A stretch of 64,000 nt of DNA from Bacillus solitudinis (GCF_002797395.1 NZ_KZ454943.1:2221486-2285485), one strand, 5' to 3'; counted from the stretch's first letter, positions 16,538-26,478 are shown. Made by a program: numbers and translations. The notes: generated by a model from the sequence alone, not told the origin.

Positions 16538-17470
16538 ATGAAAAAGTTTGTTTTTGTATTATTTACTTTATCTCTACTTATTATGACAGGCTGTGGTAGT
16601 CAAACTAGCGGTGAAGGGGAGAGTCCAGATAAAGAGAAAATGGCCTTATTGATGGCTGATTTAGGTAACCCTTTCTTTCATGTTCTTCGAGACGCTGTTG
16701 TTAAGCAGGGAGAGGAACTGGGATATGAGGTATTAGTTTATGATGGACAAAATGATGCTTCGAGACAACCATCACAAATTGAAGATGCTATTCAACAAGG
16801 CGTAAGTGCAATTGTTATTAATCCAGCAGATGAATCATCAACGGCTAATGCGCTAAGAGACGCAATAGCACAAGATATTCCTGTAGTTACTGTTGACAGA
16901 TCTGTAGATGTTGAGGGTGTTTTATCGTATTTAGTAACAGACAACTTAAAAGGTGGTCAGCTTGTTGGGGAATGGTTAGAGGAGAAGATGCCTGAAGGTG
17001 GAAAAGTGATTCATATCGAGGGTGTTATGGGAACAGCGCCGCAACGTGAACGTGGTGGTGGTTTCTTAAGTGTTATTGATCCATCAGAAAATCCGAATAG
17101 TAAATTTGAGATGATAGATACTGCTGTAGGTGACTTTTCGATGGCTCCTGCAGAAGCAGCAATGTCCGACTTCTTGGCTAAACATGATGATATTGACGTT
17201 GTGTTTGCTCAAAATGATACGATGGCAGTTGGAGTTGCTCGTGCAATTGAAACGGCAGGACGACAAAATGATGGAATTATAATTATCGGTTTTGACGGAG
17301 CGAAAGAAGCGTTTGACTTAATAGAAACGGGCGAAATGTCTGCAACTGCAGTACAAGATTTTGAATTTATTGGATCTGAGGCAGTGAATTACGTGCATGA
17401 GTTTATAGAAAATGGAACAAAACCTGAGGAACATGTGTTGGTCGATGTCTACATGTCAGAAAGTAAATAG
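16538..17470 (+). CDS. Sugar ABC transporter substrate-binding lipoprotein
   Basis: 310 residues. The signal peptide ends in a lipobox (LLIMTGC, Cys19), so the mature protein is lipid-anchored outside the membrane. The rest is a type I periplasmic-binding fold (Peripla_BP_4, RbsB-like): ALLMADLGNPFFHVL, INPADESSTANALRDA, VVTVDRSVD, QNDTMAVGVARAIE, GFDGAKEAFDLI. It captures the sugar for the preceding ATPase and permease. GGGGAGG precedes the ATG. It is the last gene of the operon and ends directly in repeat R2. Confidence 0.93.
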   Translation: MKKFVFVLFTLSLLIMTGCGSQTSGEGESPDKEKMALLMADLGNPFFHVLRDAVVKQGEELGYEVLVYDGQNDASRQPSQIEDAIQQGVSAIVINPADESSTANALRDAIAQDIPVVTVDRSVDVEGVLSYLVTDNLKGGQLVGEWLEEKMPEGGKVIHIEGVMGTAPQRERGGGFLSVIDPSENPNSKFEMIDTAVGDFSMAPAEAAMSDFLAKHDDIDVVFAQNDTMAVGVARAIETAGRQNDGIIIIGFDGAKEAFDLIETGEMSATAVQDFEFIGSEAVNYVHEFIENGTKPEEHVLVDVYMSESK

Positions 17471-17646
17471 CCATTGAAAAAGTAAAAACCAAACACTTTT
17501 AGTTCCTCAAAGAAGTGGCAATGGCTCCGATCGACACACGCCCGCTATGAAAAACACGCTCTAACGGGCTTAAAACAAAGCGTTTCCACTCATTGCTGAA
17601 GAGGCCACTGGAAAAGGTGAATACCGACCTTTTTCAGTGGCCTCTT
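17470..17646. repeat. Dispersed palindromic repeat, copy R2
   Basis: A divergent member of the R1/R6 family: GCCATTGAAAAAGT, CCTCAAAGAAGTGGCAATGG, a CCCGCTATGA arm, and the conserved terminal hairpin at 17601-17644 (GAGGCCACTGGAAAAGGT against ACCTTTTTCAGTGGCCTC). The first G is the last base of the preceding stop codon. It probably terminates the ABC operon. Confidence 0.75.
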
Positions 17647-17745
17647 TTAAAGGGATGTTTTTCTATTAATAAAAGGTGAATTCGGTAGGTAAAATTTTTT
17701 AGGTGGAGATTTGAGTGCCTCTAAGAAAAGGCCGGTACGCAGCTT

Positions 17746-18816
17746 TTATTTTCTAACTTGTGGTGTGGTATCTTGCTCTGTTTCCACTAAAGGCTGTGTC
17801 GAATTTCTCTCAACTAATTCAGTATCGACAAACAGTTTTATCCGGTCTTTGCTTGTGTTCTCTATATTTTGAATAAGTCTCTCAACTGCAAGAGAGGCAA
17901 TTCGGTCCTTCTTGACATTAATCGTTGTAAGCTCAGGATGAATAATTTGCGATTCCCAAATGTTGTCAAATCCAACAATTGAAATATCATGAGGAACGCG
18001 AATCCCTAAATCAGTTAATGATTTAATGACACTTATCGCCATATAATCACATTCACAAAATAAAGCGGTAGGAAGGTCGTCTATATCTTTCGTTATGTTT
18101 TGTTTAAATAAATCTTGCGGAGTAACATCTGTAGGCGGTATTGAATAGTTATGTTTCTTGTCAATAGAGACGCCTTGTTCGGATAAAGCTAAGTTAAAAC
18201 CTTGCTTACGCATATCGAAATTATAAAATCGTGTTGTTGATTCTACATAACCAATCTTTGAATGGCCTTTTTCCAAAAGATACTTTGCCGCATCGTAAGC
18301 TCCCAACAGATTGTTCATAACAATAAAATCTACATTCATTGTTTCGAAACACGTATCAATAACGACAAGGTTTGATTGTCTTTGGGCAATGTAGTGAATT
18401 TGTTCTTGGTTTAAATTGGTCCCTAATAAGATGATACCATCAGATTGTTGTTCCTCTTCTAAAGTATTAATTTCACTATTAAAAGAATCGTAATTTATTG
18501 AGGAGACTGTTAACGAATAACCCCTAGAGCGAATGTTCTCATCGATGCTACGCAATAATTCCATAAAAAAAGGTAAATTCTCATATTTCTCAGAAACAAT
18601 CCCCACATTTGTGCAAGCAACAAAGCGTAACAATTTATTAGAAGTCGGTTGTGCATCTTCTGTTTTCATTAATGAACGAGAGGTATAACCATGTTCTTTT
18701 GTTATTTTTAATATCTTTTCTCGCGTCGCGTCGCTGATACCGGGTTTACCATTAAGAGCGAGGGAGACAGCAGATTTAGAAACATTGGCAAGTTCTGCTA
18801 TATCTTTAATTTTCAT
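17746..18816 (-). CDS. LacI-family transcriptional regulator
   Basis: 356 residues. The N-terminal LacI helix-turn-helix (MKIKDIAELANVSKSAVSLA, then LNGKPGISDATREKI) includes the hinge leading into a type I periplasmic-binding-like effector domain (FDNIWESQIIHPELTTINV near the C-terminus). It sits between the ABC transporter operon and the divergent isomerase operon, so it most likely controls both in response to the imported sugar or a phosphorylated intermediate. The tail after residue 335 is polar and Thr/Glu/Gln-rich. Confidence 0.9.
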   Translation of the reverse strand: MKIKDIAELANVSKSAVSLALNGKPGISDATREKILKITKEHGYTSRSLMKTEDAQPTSNKLLRFVACTNVGIVSEKYENLPFFMELLRSIDENIRSRGYSLTVSSINYDSFNSEINTLEEEQQSDGIILLGTNLNQEQIHYIAQRQSNLVVIDTCFETMNVDFIVMNNLLGAYDAAKYLLEKGHSKIGYVESTTRFYNFDMRKQGFNLALSEQGVSIDKKHNYSIPPTDVTPQDLFKQNITKDIDDLPTALFCECDYMAISVIKSLTDLGIRVPHDISIVGFDNIWESQIIHPELTTINVKKDRIASLAVERLIQNIENTSKDRIKLFVDTELVERNSTQPLVETEQDTTPQVRK

Positions 18817-19127
18817 AGTAACACCGCTTCCTTATGCTTAATATCCATCAATAAACTGCTGATTTCAATTGAGTAACTATTATTATTTTACAACAGGGGA
18901 GTGGTTATAACAACAAATTGAGATAAAAAGACTAAAATATTTTATAAGTTTTAGTTTTTGTTATAAGGGGAGTGTTCAACGCACTATAAATAAAGAAATT
19001 TATGATTGAGTTAAAAGAAGAAGATTATAGCGGTTCCCTTTATAAGTAAAGAAACTATCTTCGGTTGTAATTGTTTTAAAGTTTATAAACTTTTTTATGT
19101 ATTTTTAAAAATATTTAGTTTAATTGA
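18817..19127. other. Divergent intergenic region, mostly featureless
   Basis: AT-rich spacer between the lacI-type gene and the isomerase operon. The only clear structure is the perfect palindrome AAAGTTTATAAACTTT at 19078-19093, 34 bases upstream of the -35. AAAGTTTATATTTAAT at 13826-13841, just upstream of the transporter promoter, matches it in the left half. No coding signal. Confidence 0.45.
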
Positions 19128-19183
19128 TTGACTGTGTTTATGTGTGTTGATATATTAAAAATAGAAAGTTAATAATATTAACT
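19128..19183 (+). promoter_or_regulatory. Promoter and operator of the isomerase-transketolase-kinase operon
   Basis: TTGACT (19128-19133) and TATATT (19151-19156) lie 17 bases apart. A perfect 17-bp palindrome, AGTTAATA-A-TATTAACT (19167-19183), covers the position just after the expected start site, a typical repressor site. Whether the nearby LacI protein binds it is inference. Confidence 0.65.
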
Positions 19184-19250
19184 AAATTTTTTTCGGGAGA
19201 CTTTTCAATTAAGGTAGAAATTTTATTTAACTTATATAGGAGGTTTTTAA

Positions 19251-20687
19251 ATGGAAAAAATCAAACTCGGTTTTGCACCGACACGTCGTTTTGTTTTTAG
19301 TAAAGAGGATGCGAACAAGTATAAACAGCTTATTCTTGAAAAAATAAAGAGTTTTGGCTTACCTATGGAGATTGTTGATTTAGAAGGGATTAATGACGAA
19401 GGACTTTTATATGAACGTTCTGAAGAAGCTGCTGTCATTAAGCGCTTTCAAGATGCGGGTGTTAATGCCTTGTTTGTTCCTCATTGTAACTTTGGAACGG
19501 AAGATATTGTGGCTCGAATTGCAAAAGCGATTGGTAAGCCTGTGTTGCTATGGGGACCACGAGATGAAGCGCCATTAGAAGATGGAATGCGTCTTCGTGA
19601 TACGCAGTGTGGGTTATTTGCAACCGGTAAAGTGTTACGTCGCTTTAATGTAAAATTCTCATATATTACAAACTGTCGTGTTGATGACCCTGTTTTTGAA
19701 AGAGGCTTCAAAAACTTCATAGGTGCAGCAAATGTCGTAAAGCATTTTAACAGTCTACGAGTCTTGCAAATTTCAACTAGACCTTCAGATTTCTGGTCAG
19801 TTATTTGCAATGAAGGTGAACTGTTAGAGAGATTTGGCATTCAAGTTCATCCAATCACGCTCGAGGACATTAAAAAGAAGACGTTGGCAATTGAAAAGTC
19901 TGATAGTTCAGAACTCGGTGAAGCCATTCAATACATTAAGAAGACATTAGATTGGAGTGCCGTAACAGAGGAAAACGTTCGACGTATTGCTTCTCTAAAA
20001 GTTGCGATGAAGCGATATGCACAAGAAACGGGAAGTACGGCGATTGCGATTCAGTGTTGGTCAACCTTACAAGACATCATTGGTATTATGCCCTGTCTTG
20101 CAAATGCCATTTTAACAGATGAGCAGATTCCAGTAACCTGTGAAACGGATATCCACGGGGCGATTACATCTATTATGGTTCAAGCAGCGACATTAAATAC
20201 AGAACCAACTTTCTTCGCGGATATTACAATACGTCACCCTGAGAATCCAAACGGTGAGTTGTTATTCCATTGCGGAAACTTCCCGGTATCGTTAAGTGTC
20301 GGAGAAAAACCGAAACTTAATAAGCACTTCTTGTTTGAAGACCATTCACCAGGAACGCATGAAGGTGAAATAAAGGGTGGGGCTATGACCTTAGCTCGAT
20401 TTGATGGAGATCATGGTGAATATTCTATTTTCCTCGGTAAGGCTAAAGGAATTGAAGGTCCATTTTCACGTGGCTCGTATGTTTGGGTCGAAGTAAATGA
20501 TTGGCCACTTTGGGAAGAGAAGCTAGTAAAAGGTCCTTATATTCACCATTCAGTAGGTATTCATGCAAATGTTGTTCCAGTATTGTTTGAGGCGTGTGAA
20601 TATATTCCTGGATTAACACCAGATCCAGTTGACCCAACAGAAAGTGAAATTAGAGCTTGGATTCGTGGTAGTGACCTTAACAAGTAA
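19251..20687 (+). CDS. FucI/AraA-superfamily sugar isomerase
   Basis: 478 residues of the L-fucose/L-arabinose isomerase superfamily (COG2407-like). The N-terminal Rossmann-like region reads GINDEGLLYERSEEAAVIKR and VNALFVPHCNFGTED. The C-terminal half has the conserved core: CWSTLQDIIGIMPCL, then VTCETDIHGAITSIMVQAAT with the Glu/Asp/His metal-site residues, FADIT and LLFHCGNFP. It interconverts an aldose and a ketose. The length fits AraA or COG2407 proteins rather than full FucI (about 590). Ribosome site AGGAGGT. First gene of a four-gene operon with a split transketolase and a kinase. Confidence 0.85.
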   Translation: MEKIKLGFAPTRRFVFSKEDANKYKQLILEKIKSFGLPMEIVDLEGINDEGLLYERSEEAAVIKRFQDAGVNALFVPHCNFGTEDIVARIAKAIGKPVLLWGPRDEAPLEDGMRLRDTQCGLFATGKVLRRFNVKFSYITNCRVDDPVFERGFKNFIGAANVVKHFNSLRVLQISTRPSDFWSVICNEGELLERFGIQVHPITLEDIKKKTLAIEKSDSSELGEAIQYIKKTLDWSAVTEENVRRIASLKVAMKRYAQETGSTAIAIQCWSTLQDIIGIMPCLANAILTDEQIPVTCETDIHGAITSIMVQAATLNTEPTFFADITIRHPENPNGELLFHCGNFPVSLSVGEKPKLNKHFLFEDHSPGTHEGEIKGGAMTLARFDGDHGEYSIFLGKAKGIEGPFSRGSYVWVEVNDWPLWEEKLVKGPYIHHSVGIHANVVPVLFEACEYIPGLTPDPVDPTESEIRAWIRGSDLNK

Positions 20688-20701
20688 GAATGGAGGTAAT
20701 A

Positions 20702-21538
20702 ATGATGAATGAAGAAATTTCTTTCTTAAAACGAAAAGCCATTGATATCCGCAGAGACTTAATAACAATGATTTATGAAGCAAAGACAGGACATACAGGT
20801 GGTTCCTTATCAAATACAGATATCTTAACGGTTCTATACTATAAAATTATGAACATCGACCCTGCCAATCCAAAGTGGGAGAATCGGGATCGTTACGTAC
20901 AAAGTAAAGGGCACTCGGTGGAGTCATATTGGGCGATTTTAGCAGACAAAGGATTCTTTCCTAAAGAAGAGCTAAAAACCTTCTCAAAGTTTAACTCAAG
21001 ATTGATAGGTCATCCGAACAATAAGGTTGCTGGAGTTGAGATGAATACCGGTGCATTAGGGCATGGTTTACCGATTTCAGTAGGGATGGCTCTTGCCGCG
21101 AAATTAGACGGAAAGTCTTATAAGGTATATACGTTAATGGGCGACGGGGAACAAGCGGAAGGTTCTGTATGGGAAGGAGCCATGGCTGCTTCGCAATACG
21201 AGCTTGATAATTTAGTAGCGATTATCGATCGAAACCGTCTCCAAATTACAGCGGGAACAGAAGATGTCATGGGAATTGAGCCGCTTGGTGATAAATGGAG
21301 AAGCTTCGGTTGGGAAGTTGTAGAAGTCGACGGAAATGATATTGAAGCGCTTGTTGAGATCTTCACGAACATCCCAGCAAAAAGTGGAAAGCCAACAATG
21401 GTGATAGCAAATACTGTGAAAGGAAAGGGAGTCTCATTTTCTGAGAACCAAGTAGGGTGGCATCATAAAGTACCTACCAAAGAAGAGTTTGAGCTAGCAA
21501 TGGAGGAACTGTCAAAACAAATGGAGGTATTACTATGA
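20702..21538 (+). CDS. Transketolase, N-terminal (TPP-binding) subunit
   Basis: About 278 residues corresponding to the first third of transketolase. Motifs are GHTGGSLSNTDILTVLYY, KGHSVESYWAIL, NTGALGHGLPISVGMALA and the TPP/Mg site MGDGEQAEGSVWEGAM, followed by NRLQITAG. It works as a heterodimer with the product of the next gene, transferring a two-carbon ketol group. GGAGGT precedes ATGATG (20702/20705). The stop overlaps the next start (ATGA). Split transketolases are typical of specialised sugar pathways such as D-apiose (AptAB) and sulfoquinovose (sulfo-TK). Confidence 0.93.
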   Translation: MMNEEISFLKRKAIDIRRDLITMIYEAKTGHTGGSLSNTDILTVLYYKIMNIDPANPKWENRDRYVQSKGHSVESYWAILADKGFFPKEELKTFSKFNSRLIGHPNNKVAGVEMNTGALGHGLPISVGMALAAKLDGKSYKVYTLMGDGEQAEGSVWEGAMAASQYELDNLVAIIDRNRLQITAGTEDVMGIEPLGDKWRSFGWEVVEVDGNDIEALVEIFTNIPAKSGKPTMVIANTVKGKGVSFSENQVGWHHKVPTKEEFELAMEELSKQMEVLL

Positions 21539-22500
21539 GAAATGTTGCCCTAAAGCCTTCTACAGGGAATAAAGTCGCCAATCGAAAAGCGATTAGTGAT
21601 ACATTATTAGATTTAGCGAAAAAGGATAGAGATATTTTAGTTCTGACTAGTGACTCGAGAGGATCGGCATCTATGGTTCAGTTTGGAGAAGAATTACCCA
21701 ATCAAATCGTAGAAGTTGGCATAGCTGAGCAAAATATTGTCGGTATGGCTTCAGGGCTTGCTCATTCTGGTAAAAAACCATTTGTTGCCTCGCCAGCTTG
21801 CTTCTTAAGTATGAGAAGTATCGAGCAAATCAAGGTCGATGTGGCCTATTCACAAACCAATGTGAAGTTGATTGGGATTAGTGGAGGGGTAAGCTATGGT
21901 GCTCTTGGAATGTCACATCATTCTCTTCAAGATTTGGCTGTCACTCGTGCAATTCCAGGCTTAGACGTGATGATGCCAGCGGATCGTCATGAAGCAAAAA
22001 AGATGATTGAGGCTTTAGTGAATCACAAGAGACCTGTGTACGTTCGCATTGGTCGCAATCCTGTGGAAGATTCATATACTTCAGATGACTATGATTTTGA
22101 AATTGGAAAAGCGGTCACAATGAAAGATGGAAATGATCTTACGATTATTGCAACAGGTGAAACGGTTCGAATAGCACTAGATACAGCGGACGCTCTTACA
22201 CAAGAAGGCATCAACTGTCGTGTCTTGAATATGCATACGATTAAGCCGCTTGATGAGGAAGCAATTGTGAGGGCTGCTACTGAAACTGGGGGAATCATTA
22301 CAATTGAAGAGCATAGTATTCATGGTGGATTAGGAGCAGCGGTGGCAGAGGTTGTTACACAAACGCATCCAGTACCTATGAAAATTATTGGAATTCCCGA
22401 TGAGCCTGCAGTGACAGGAAATACGGCGGAAGTATTTGAACATTATGGTCTTAACGTTGAAAATGTGAAAAAGATTGCAATGCAAATCGTAAATAAATAA
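21535..22500 (+). CDS. Transketolase, C-terminal subunit
   Basis: 321 residues carrying the pyrimidine-binding and C-terminal domains of transketolase. Motifs are VGIAEQNIVGMASGLAHSG (with the catalytic Glu that activates TPP), SCFLSMRSIEQIK-like SMRSIEQIKVD, GISGGVSYGALGMSHHS, MMPADRHEAKKMIE, TIEEHSIHGGLGAAVAE and a C-terminal EPAVTGN. It starts inside the stop codon of the N-terminal subunit, so the two are translationally coupled and form one enzyme. Confidence 0.93.
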   Translation: MRNVALKPSTGNKVANRKAISDTLLDLAKKDRDILVLTSDSRGSASMVQFGEELPNQIVEVGIAEQNIVGMASGLAHSGKKPFVASPACFLSMRSIEQIKVDVAYSQTNVKLIGISGGVSYGALGMSHHSLQDLAVTRAIPGLDVMMPADRHEAKKMIEALVNHKRPVYVRIGRNPVEDSYTSDDYDFEIGKAVTMKDGNDLTIIATGETVRIALDTADALTQEGINCRVLNMHTIKPLDEEAIVRAATETGGIITIEEHSIHGGLGAAVAEVVTQTHPVPMKIIGIPDEPAVTGNTAEVFEHYGLNVENVKKIAMQIVNK

Positions 22501-22513
22501 TGGAGGGGAGCTT

Positions 22514-23989
22514 ATGAAAAAACATATCCTCGCCATAGATCAAAGTACATCAGGAACAAAAGCATTACTTGTTAATGAAGATGGGAAGATAATTCATAAG
22601 CAAGCGGAAAGCCATAAACAATATTATCCTCATTCGGGCTGGGTCGAGCATAGCCCGGATGAGATATATGATAATGTAACCAGACTTATGAATGAAGTGG
22701 TAAAAGCAACAAGCCTCGATAACATTGCAGTACTAGCAATAACGAATCAACGTGAAACTGTTGTCGTATGGGATAAAAACACAGGGATGCCGATTTATAA
22801 CGCCATCGTTTGGCAATGTCGACGAACAACAGATATTTGCTTAAAGTTAAAGGAACAAGGTCACGAAGCAACGGTTCAATCGAAAACGGGTTTAACCATT
22901 GATCCCTATTTCTCTGCTTCAAAAGTGAAGTGGATATTAGAACATGTGGAGCGAGCAAAACAGAAAGCAACGCAAGGAGATCTTCTTCTCGGAACAATTG
23001 ATAGTTGGTTAATTTGGAAGCTTACAGATGGGAAAGTCCATGCGACTGACTTTTCAAATGCGAGTAGAACGCTCCTTTTCAATATTCATACACTTGAGTG
23101 GGACCAGGAGCTACTTGATATTTTCGGTATCCCACACTCGATGCTACCAGAGGTGAGAAGCTCAAATGATACTTTTGGTTTGGTAGAAGATCAAACCATT
23201 TTTGTGAAAGGATTATCGATATCAGGGGTGGTTGGAGATTCACAAGGAGCCCTTTTTGGGCAAAAGTGCTTTGAGCCTGGAATGGCAAAGGCAACGTATG
23301 GTACAGGAACATCGGTTATGTTGCATACAGGTGAATGTGTTAATGGAACCAATGGTTTAGTAACATCGATTGCATGGGGAATAGATGGAAAAGTTGAATA
23401 TGCACTTGAAGGAATTATTAATAGTACAGGTGACGTGATTAAGTGGTTGATAGAGGATATAGGGTTAATTTCAAATTTGGATGAAACTGAGGGACTAGCA
23501 GCGTCATTAGAAAATAATGAAGGGGTCTATCTTGTACCAGCTTTTGTTGGACTCGGTGCCCCTTACTGGAGTCCGAATACAAGAGCTGCTATTCTCGGAA
23601 TGAACCGAAACACAGGCAAATCTCAAATTATTCGAGCTGCTCTTGAAAGCATTGCCTATCAAGTGAGAGACGTTATCGAGTTGATGCAAGCTGAGTCAGG
23701 CATAAAGATAAAAGAGTTGAAGGTCGATGGTGGGGCAACAAGCAATCGCTTTTTGATGCAATATCAAGCAGATATGCTAAAGATGGAAGTTGTCGCTTCA
23801 ACCGTTTCAGAATTATCCTCTTTAGGTTCGGTATACTTAGCTGGTCTAGGGATAGGTATTTGGAAATCAACGGAAGAGATAAAAAGCTTAAATCAAAAAT
23901 CAGAAAGTTTTAAACCGCTAATGGAGGCTGAACTAAGGTCTTTATATTACCAAGGTTGGAAAAAGTCCGTTCAAAGTGTTTTGGTCTAG
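22514..23989 (+). CDS. FGGY-family carbohydrate kinase, glycerol-kinase-like
   Basis: 491 residues with both FGGY halves. The N-terminal phosphate motif is LAIDQSTSGTKALLV. NQRETVVVWDKNTGMPIYN and IVWQCRRT are close to glycerol kinase signatures. The C-terminal half has TYGTGTSVMLHTG, PAFVGLGAPYW and DGGATSNRFLMQYQAD. It phosphorylates a polyol or ketose with ATP. Its place after a sugar isomerase and a split transketolase argues for a ketose kinase producing a transketolase substrate, as apulose kinase does, rather than glycerol metabolism. No glpF or glpD is nearby. Ribosome site GGAGGGGAG. Confidence 0.88.
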   Translation: MKKHILAIDQSTSGTKALLVNEDGKIIHKQAESHKQYYPHSGWVEHSPDEIYDNVTRLMNEVVKATSLDNIAVLAITNQRETVVVWDKNTGMPIYNAIVWQCRRTTDICLKLKEQGHEATVQSKTGLTIDPYFSASKVKWILEHVERAKQKATQGDLLLGTIDSWLIWKLTDGKVHATDFSNASRTLLFNIHTLEWDQELLDIFGIPHSMLPEVRSSNDTFGLVEDQTIFVKGLSISGVVGDSQGALFGQKCFEPGMAKATYGTGTSVMLHTGECVNGTNGLVTSIAWGIDGKVEYALEGIINSTGDVIKWLIEDIGLISNLDETEGLAASLENNEGVYLVPAFVGLGAPYWSPNTRAAILGMNRNTGKSQIIRAALESIAYQVRDVIELMQAESGIKIKELKVDGGATSNRFLMQYQADMLKMEVVASTVSELSSLGSVYLAGLGIGIWKSTEEIKSLNQKSESFKPLMEAELRSLYYQGWKKSVQSVLV

Positions 23990-24050
23990 TTTATTGGACC
24001 CTAACCACAAGTAAACATATTATTCACAATTGATTATGGAGGTTAGGTTT

Positions 24051-24743
24051 GTGAAGCACCCATTTGATATTCCTGAATCTAAGAAAATAAGGTTAATCAT
24101 TAATACCGATGCAAAAAACGAAGCAGATGACCAATTTGCCATTGTACACGCTTTATTAACACCTCGCTTTAAAATAAAAGGAATAATTGGCGCGCATTTT
24201 GGTACGCATCGTACAGAAAATTCGATGCAAGAAAGCTACGATGAAGTTGTAAAGGTGCTTGATTTCGTGAACTTAAAAGATGAAGTGAACATTTATAAAG
24301 GAGCAGTATACCATTATGGGTGATTCCACAAAATGTGTATAAACTAATGCGGGTGAGCATTGCTGAATTAGCAGTTAATGTGAGGCCTTACGGTGAAGTT
24401 GGCAACTATTTATATCAGCAACTGATTGATTTTAATTTTGAGATAACAGAAAAGTACATCCCGGCCATGAAGGGAAAAATGCTAAAAGAAGGTCGAGATA
24501 TTAGTCAGCTAGACCTAGATGGGTGGCCAAAAGGAGAAATGTGGTTTAGGAGATTCTCCGATAGTAGGTTTACTGTTAGATGATCACCAATACGGCTACG
24601 ACATGAAGCCTGCTCCACGAATTACGAATGATATGAGCTATGTTCATTACCAAACAGAACGAATGGTTAGGTGGTATCATTTCGTTGACTCTAAGTTTAT
24701 CCTACAAGACATGTATGCAAAGTTAAAGCTTCATTATGGATGA
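24051..24743 (+). pseudogene. Nucleoside-hydrolase-family protein, broken in several places
   Basis: From a GTG at 24051 with GGAGGTTAG upstream, the frame encodes a nucleoside-hydrolase-like start (LIINTDAKNEADDQFAIVHA, a variant of the DxDxxxDD calcium site). After AVYHYG at 24320 it shifts frame and jumps to IPQNVYKLMRVSIAELAVN. A second shift near 24550 leads to GDSPIVGLLLDDHQYGYDM and a proper end, KLKLHYG. Total coding length is about 230 residues against the usual 310 or more, so there is also an internal deletion. It was the last gene of the sugar operon, so the cluster may once have used a glycosidic or nucleoside-like substrate. Confidence 0.85.
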
Positions 24744-24750
24744 CTAGAAG

Positions 24751-24797
24751 AGGATGCATCATAAGGTGACTTTACCTATGATGCATCCTTTCTTTTT
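24751..24797 (+). terminator. Terminator of the isomerase-kinase operon
   Basis: AGGATGCATCATA and TATGATGCATCCT pair perfectly and are followed by TTTCTTTTTTT. Confidence 0.9.
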
Positions 24798-24891
24798 TTG
24801 GCGACTTACAGCCAATGTATTGTTTTAACTGTGGGATAACGAAGTAACTAGAAACTAGATAAAATTTATCCGCAAATTGTAAAAGAGTTTT

Positions 24892-26478
24892 TCTGAAGAT
24901 CCATACCTTTCCTCTGAGATGGCAGCAAACCATATTAAAGGTGTACAGAGTCAAGGGGTTGGAACATCATTAAAGCATTTTGCGGTGAATAATCAAGAGC
25001 ATCGTCGTATGTCAACTGATGCAATTGTTGATGAAAGAACATTGCGCGAAATTTATCTAGCAAGTTTTGACTTATGATAAGGATGCTCATCATCAACTTG
25101 CAAGGGAAACAGCAAGAGAAAGTATGGTCTTGTTAAAAAACAAGAACAAGTTTCTTCCATTGAAAAAGGAAGGTGAAATTGCGGTAATTGGGGAATTTGC
25201 GAAAGCTCCACGTTATCAAGGAGGAGGAAGCTCACACATTAAGCCGACAAAGCTTGAGGACATTGTTGAAGAAATTGAAAAATCAGCAGGTTCTGCTGCA
25301 AATGTTTCATACGCCCAAGGCTATCACCGTGATAAGGATACAATTGATGAGGCATTAATTGAAGAAGCAAAGGAACTCGCTTCAAAAGCAGATACAGTCG
25401 TCTTGTTTGTTGGGTTACCGGATCGTTATGAATCTGAAGGCTATGATCGCATGCACTTACACATTCCAGAAAACCATCAACGTCTTATTGAAGCAGTTGC
25501 AGAAGTAAATAAAAATATTGTTGTTGTGTTAAGTAACGGGGCACCAATTGAAATGCCGTGGTTAGATAAAGTTAAAGGCGTACTTGAAGGGTACTTAGGT
25601 GGCCAAGCACTTGGAGGAGCAATTGCGGACATTTTATTCGGTGATGCGAACCCGAGTGGAAAACTTGCTGAAACGTTCCCTAAACAGTTAAGTGACAACC
25701 CGTCCTACTTGTTCTTCCCAGGTGATGGCGACAAGGTGGAATACCGAGAAGGAATTTTTGTTGGATATCGTTACTATGACACGAAAAAGGTTGAAACATT
25801 GTTCCCGTTTGGATACGGATTAAGCTATACAACGTTTGAGTATAGTAACTTAACGATAAGTGCGAGTGGAATAAAAGACACTGATACCGTGAGTGTAACT
25901 GTGAACGTGAGAAATACAGGATCTTTAGCTGGTAAAGAAGTTGTTCAGCTGTATGTGAAGGATGTTGCAAGCAGCATCAGCCGTCCTGAAAAGGAGTTAA
26001 AAGGCTTTGAGAAAGTGGAATTACAGTCAGGGGAAGAAAAAGCAGTTTCCTTTACGTTAGATAAACGAGCGTTTGCTTACTATAACGTGGAACTAGCTGA
26101 TTGGCATGTTGAAAGTGGTGAGTTTGAGGTTTTAGTAGGGGGAATTCTCAGGACATCTCACTAACAGGGAGCGTTCATGTTGAATCAACTGTAGAGGTTG
26201 AGCAAGCTGTTCACCGTAACACAACGGTAGGTGATTTACTTGCAAATCCTAAGATACCTCCTCTTGCGAAGGAACTTCTTGCAAAGGCACAGGAAGGCAG
26301 TCCATTTGCTAATGCAAGTGAAGAGGAAGGCGATGCTGCAGAGATGCTAGCGGCGATGATGAGATATATGCCATTGCGTGCTTTATCCAATTTTAGCAAC
26401 GGTGCTCTTACGGAGGAAATGCTTCAAGCAATGATAGATGCGTTAAATGATGCAGCCAAATCTAAAGTAACAAATTAA
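24892..26478 (+). pseudogene. GH3 beta-glycosidase, no start, core deleted, frameshifted
   Basis: The remnant begins without a start inside the GH3 barrel ([20 protein letters not shown], then [19 protein letters not shown]). After REIYLASF at about 25070 it jumps, out of frame, to [20 protein letters not shown]. The 100 or so residues in between, which carry the SDW nucleophile motif, are gone. The C-terminal sandwich and fibronectin-III-like domains are readable to VLVGG at about 26145. A one-base shift follows, after which the frame continues as [16 protein letters not shown] to a stop at 26476. It can have no glycosidase activity. Confidence 0.88.

Noticed and set aside
22514-23989. Glycerol kinase for glycerol catabolism
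   Set aside because: Sequence is glycerol-kinase-like, but there is no glpF, glpD or glpP context and it is co-transcribed with a sugar isomerase and a split transketolase.
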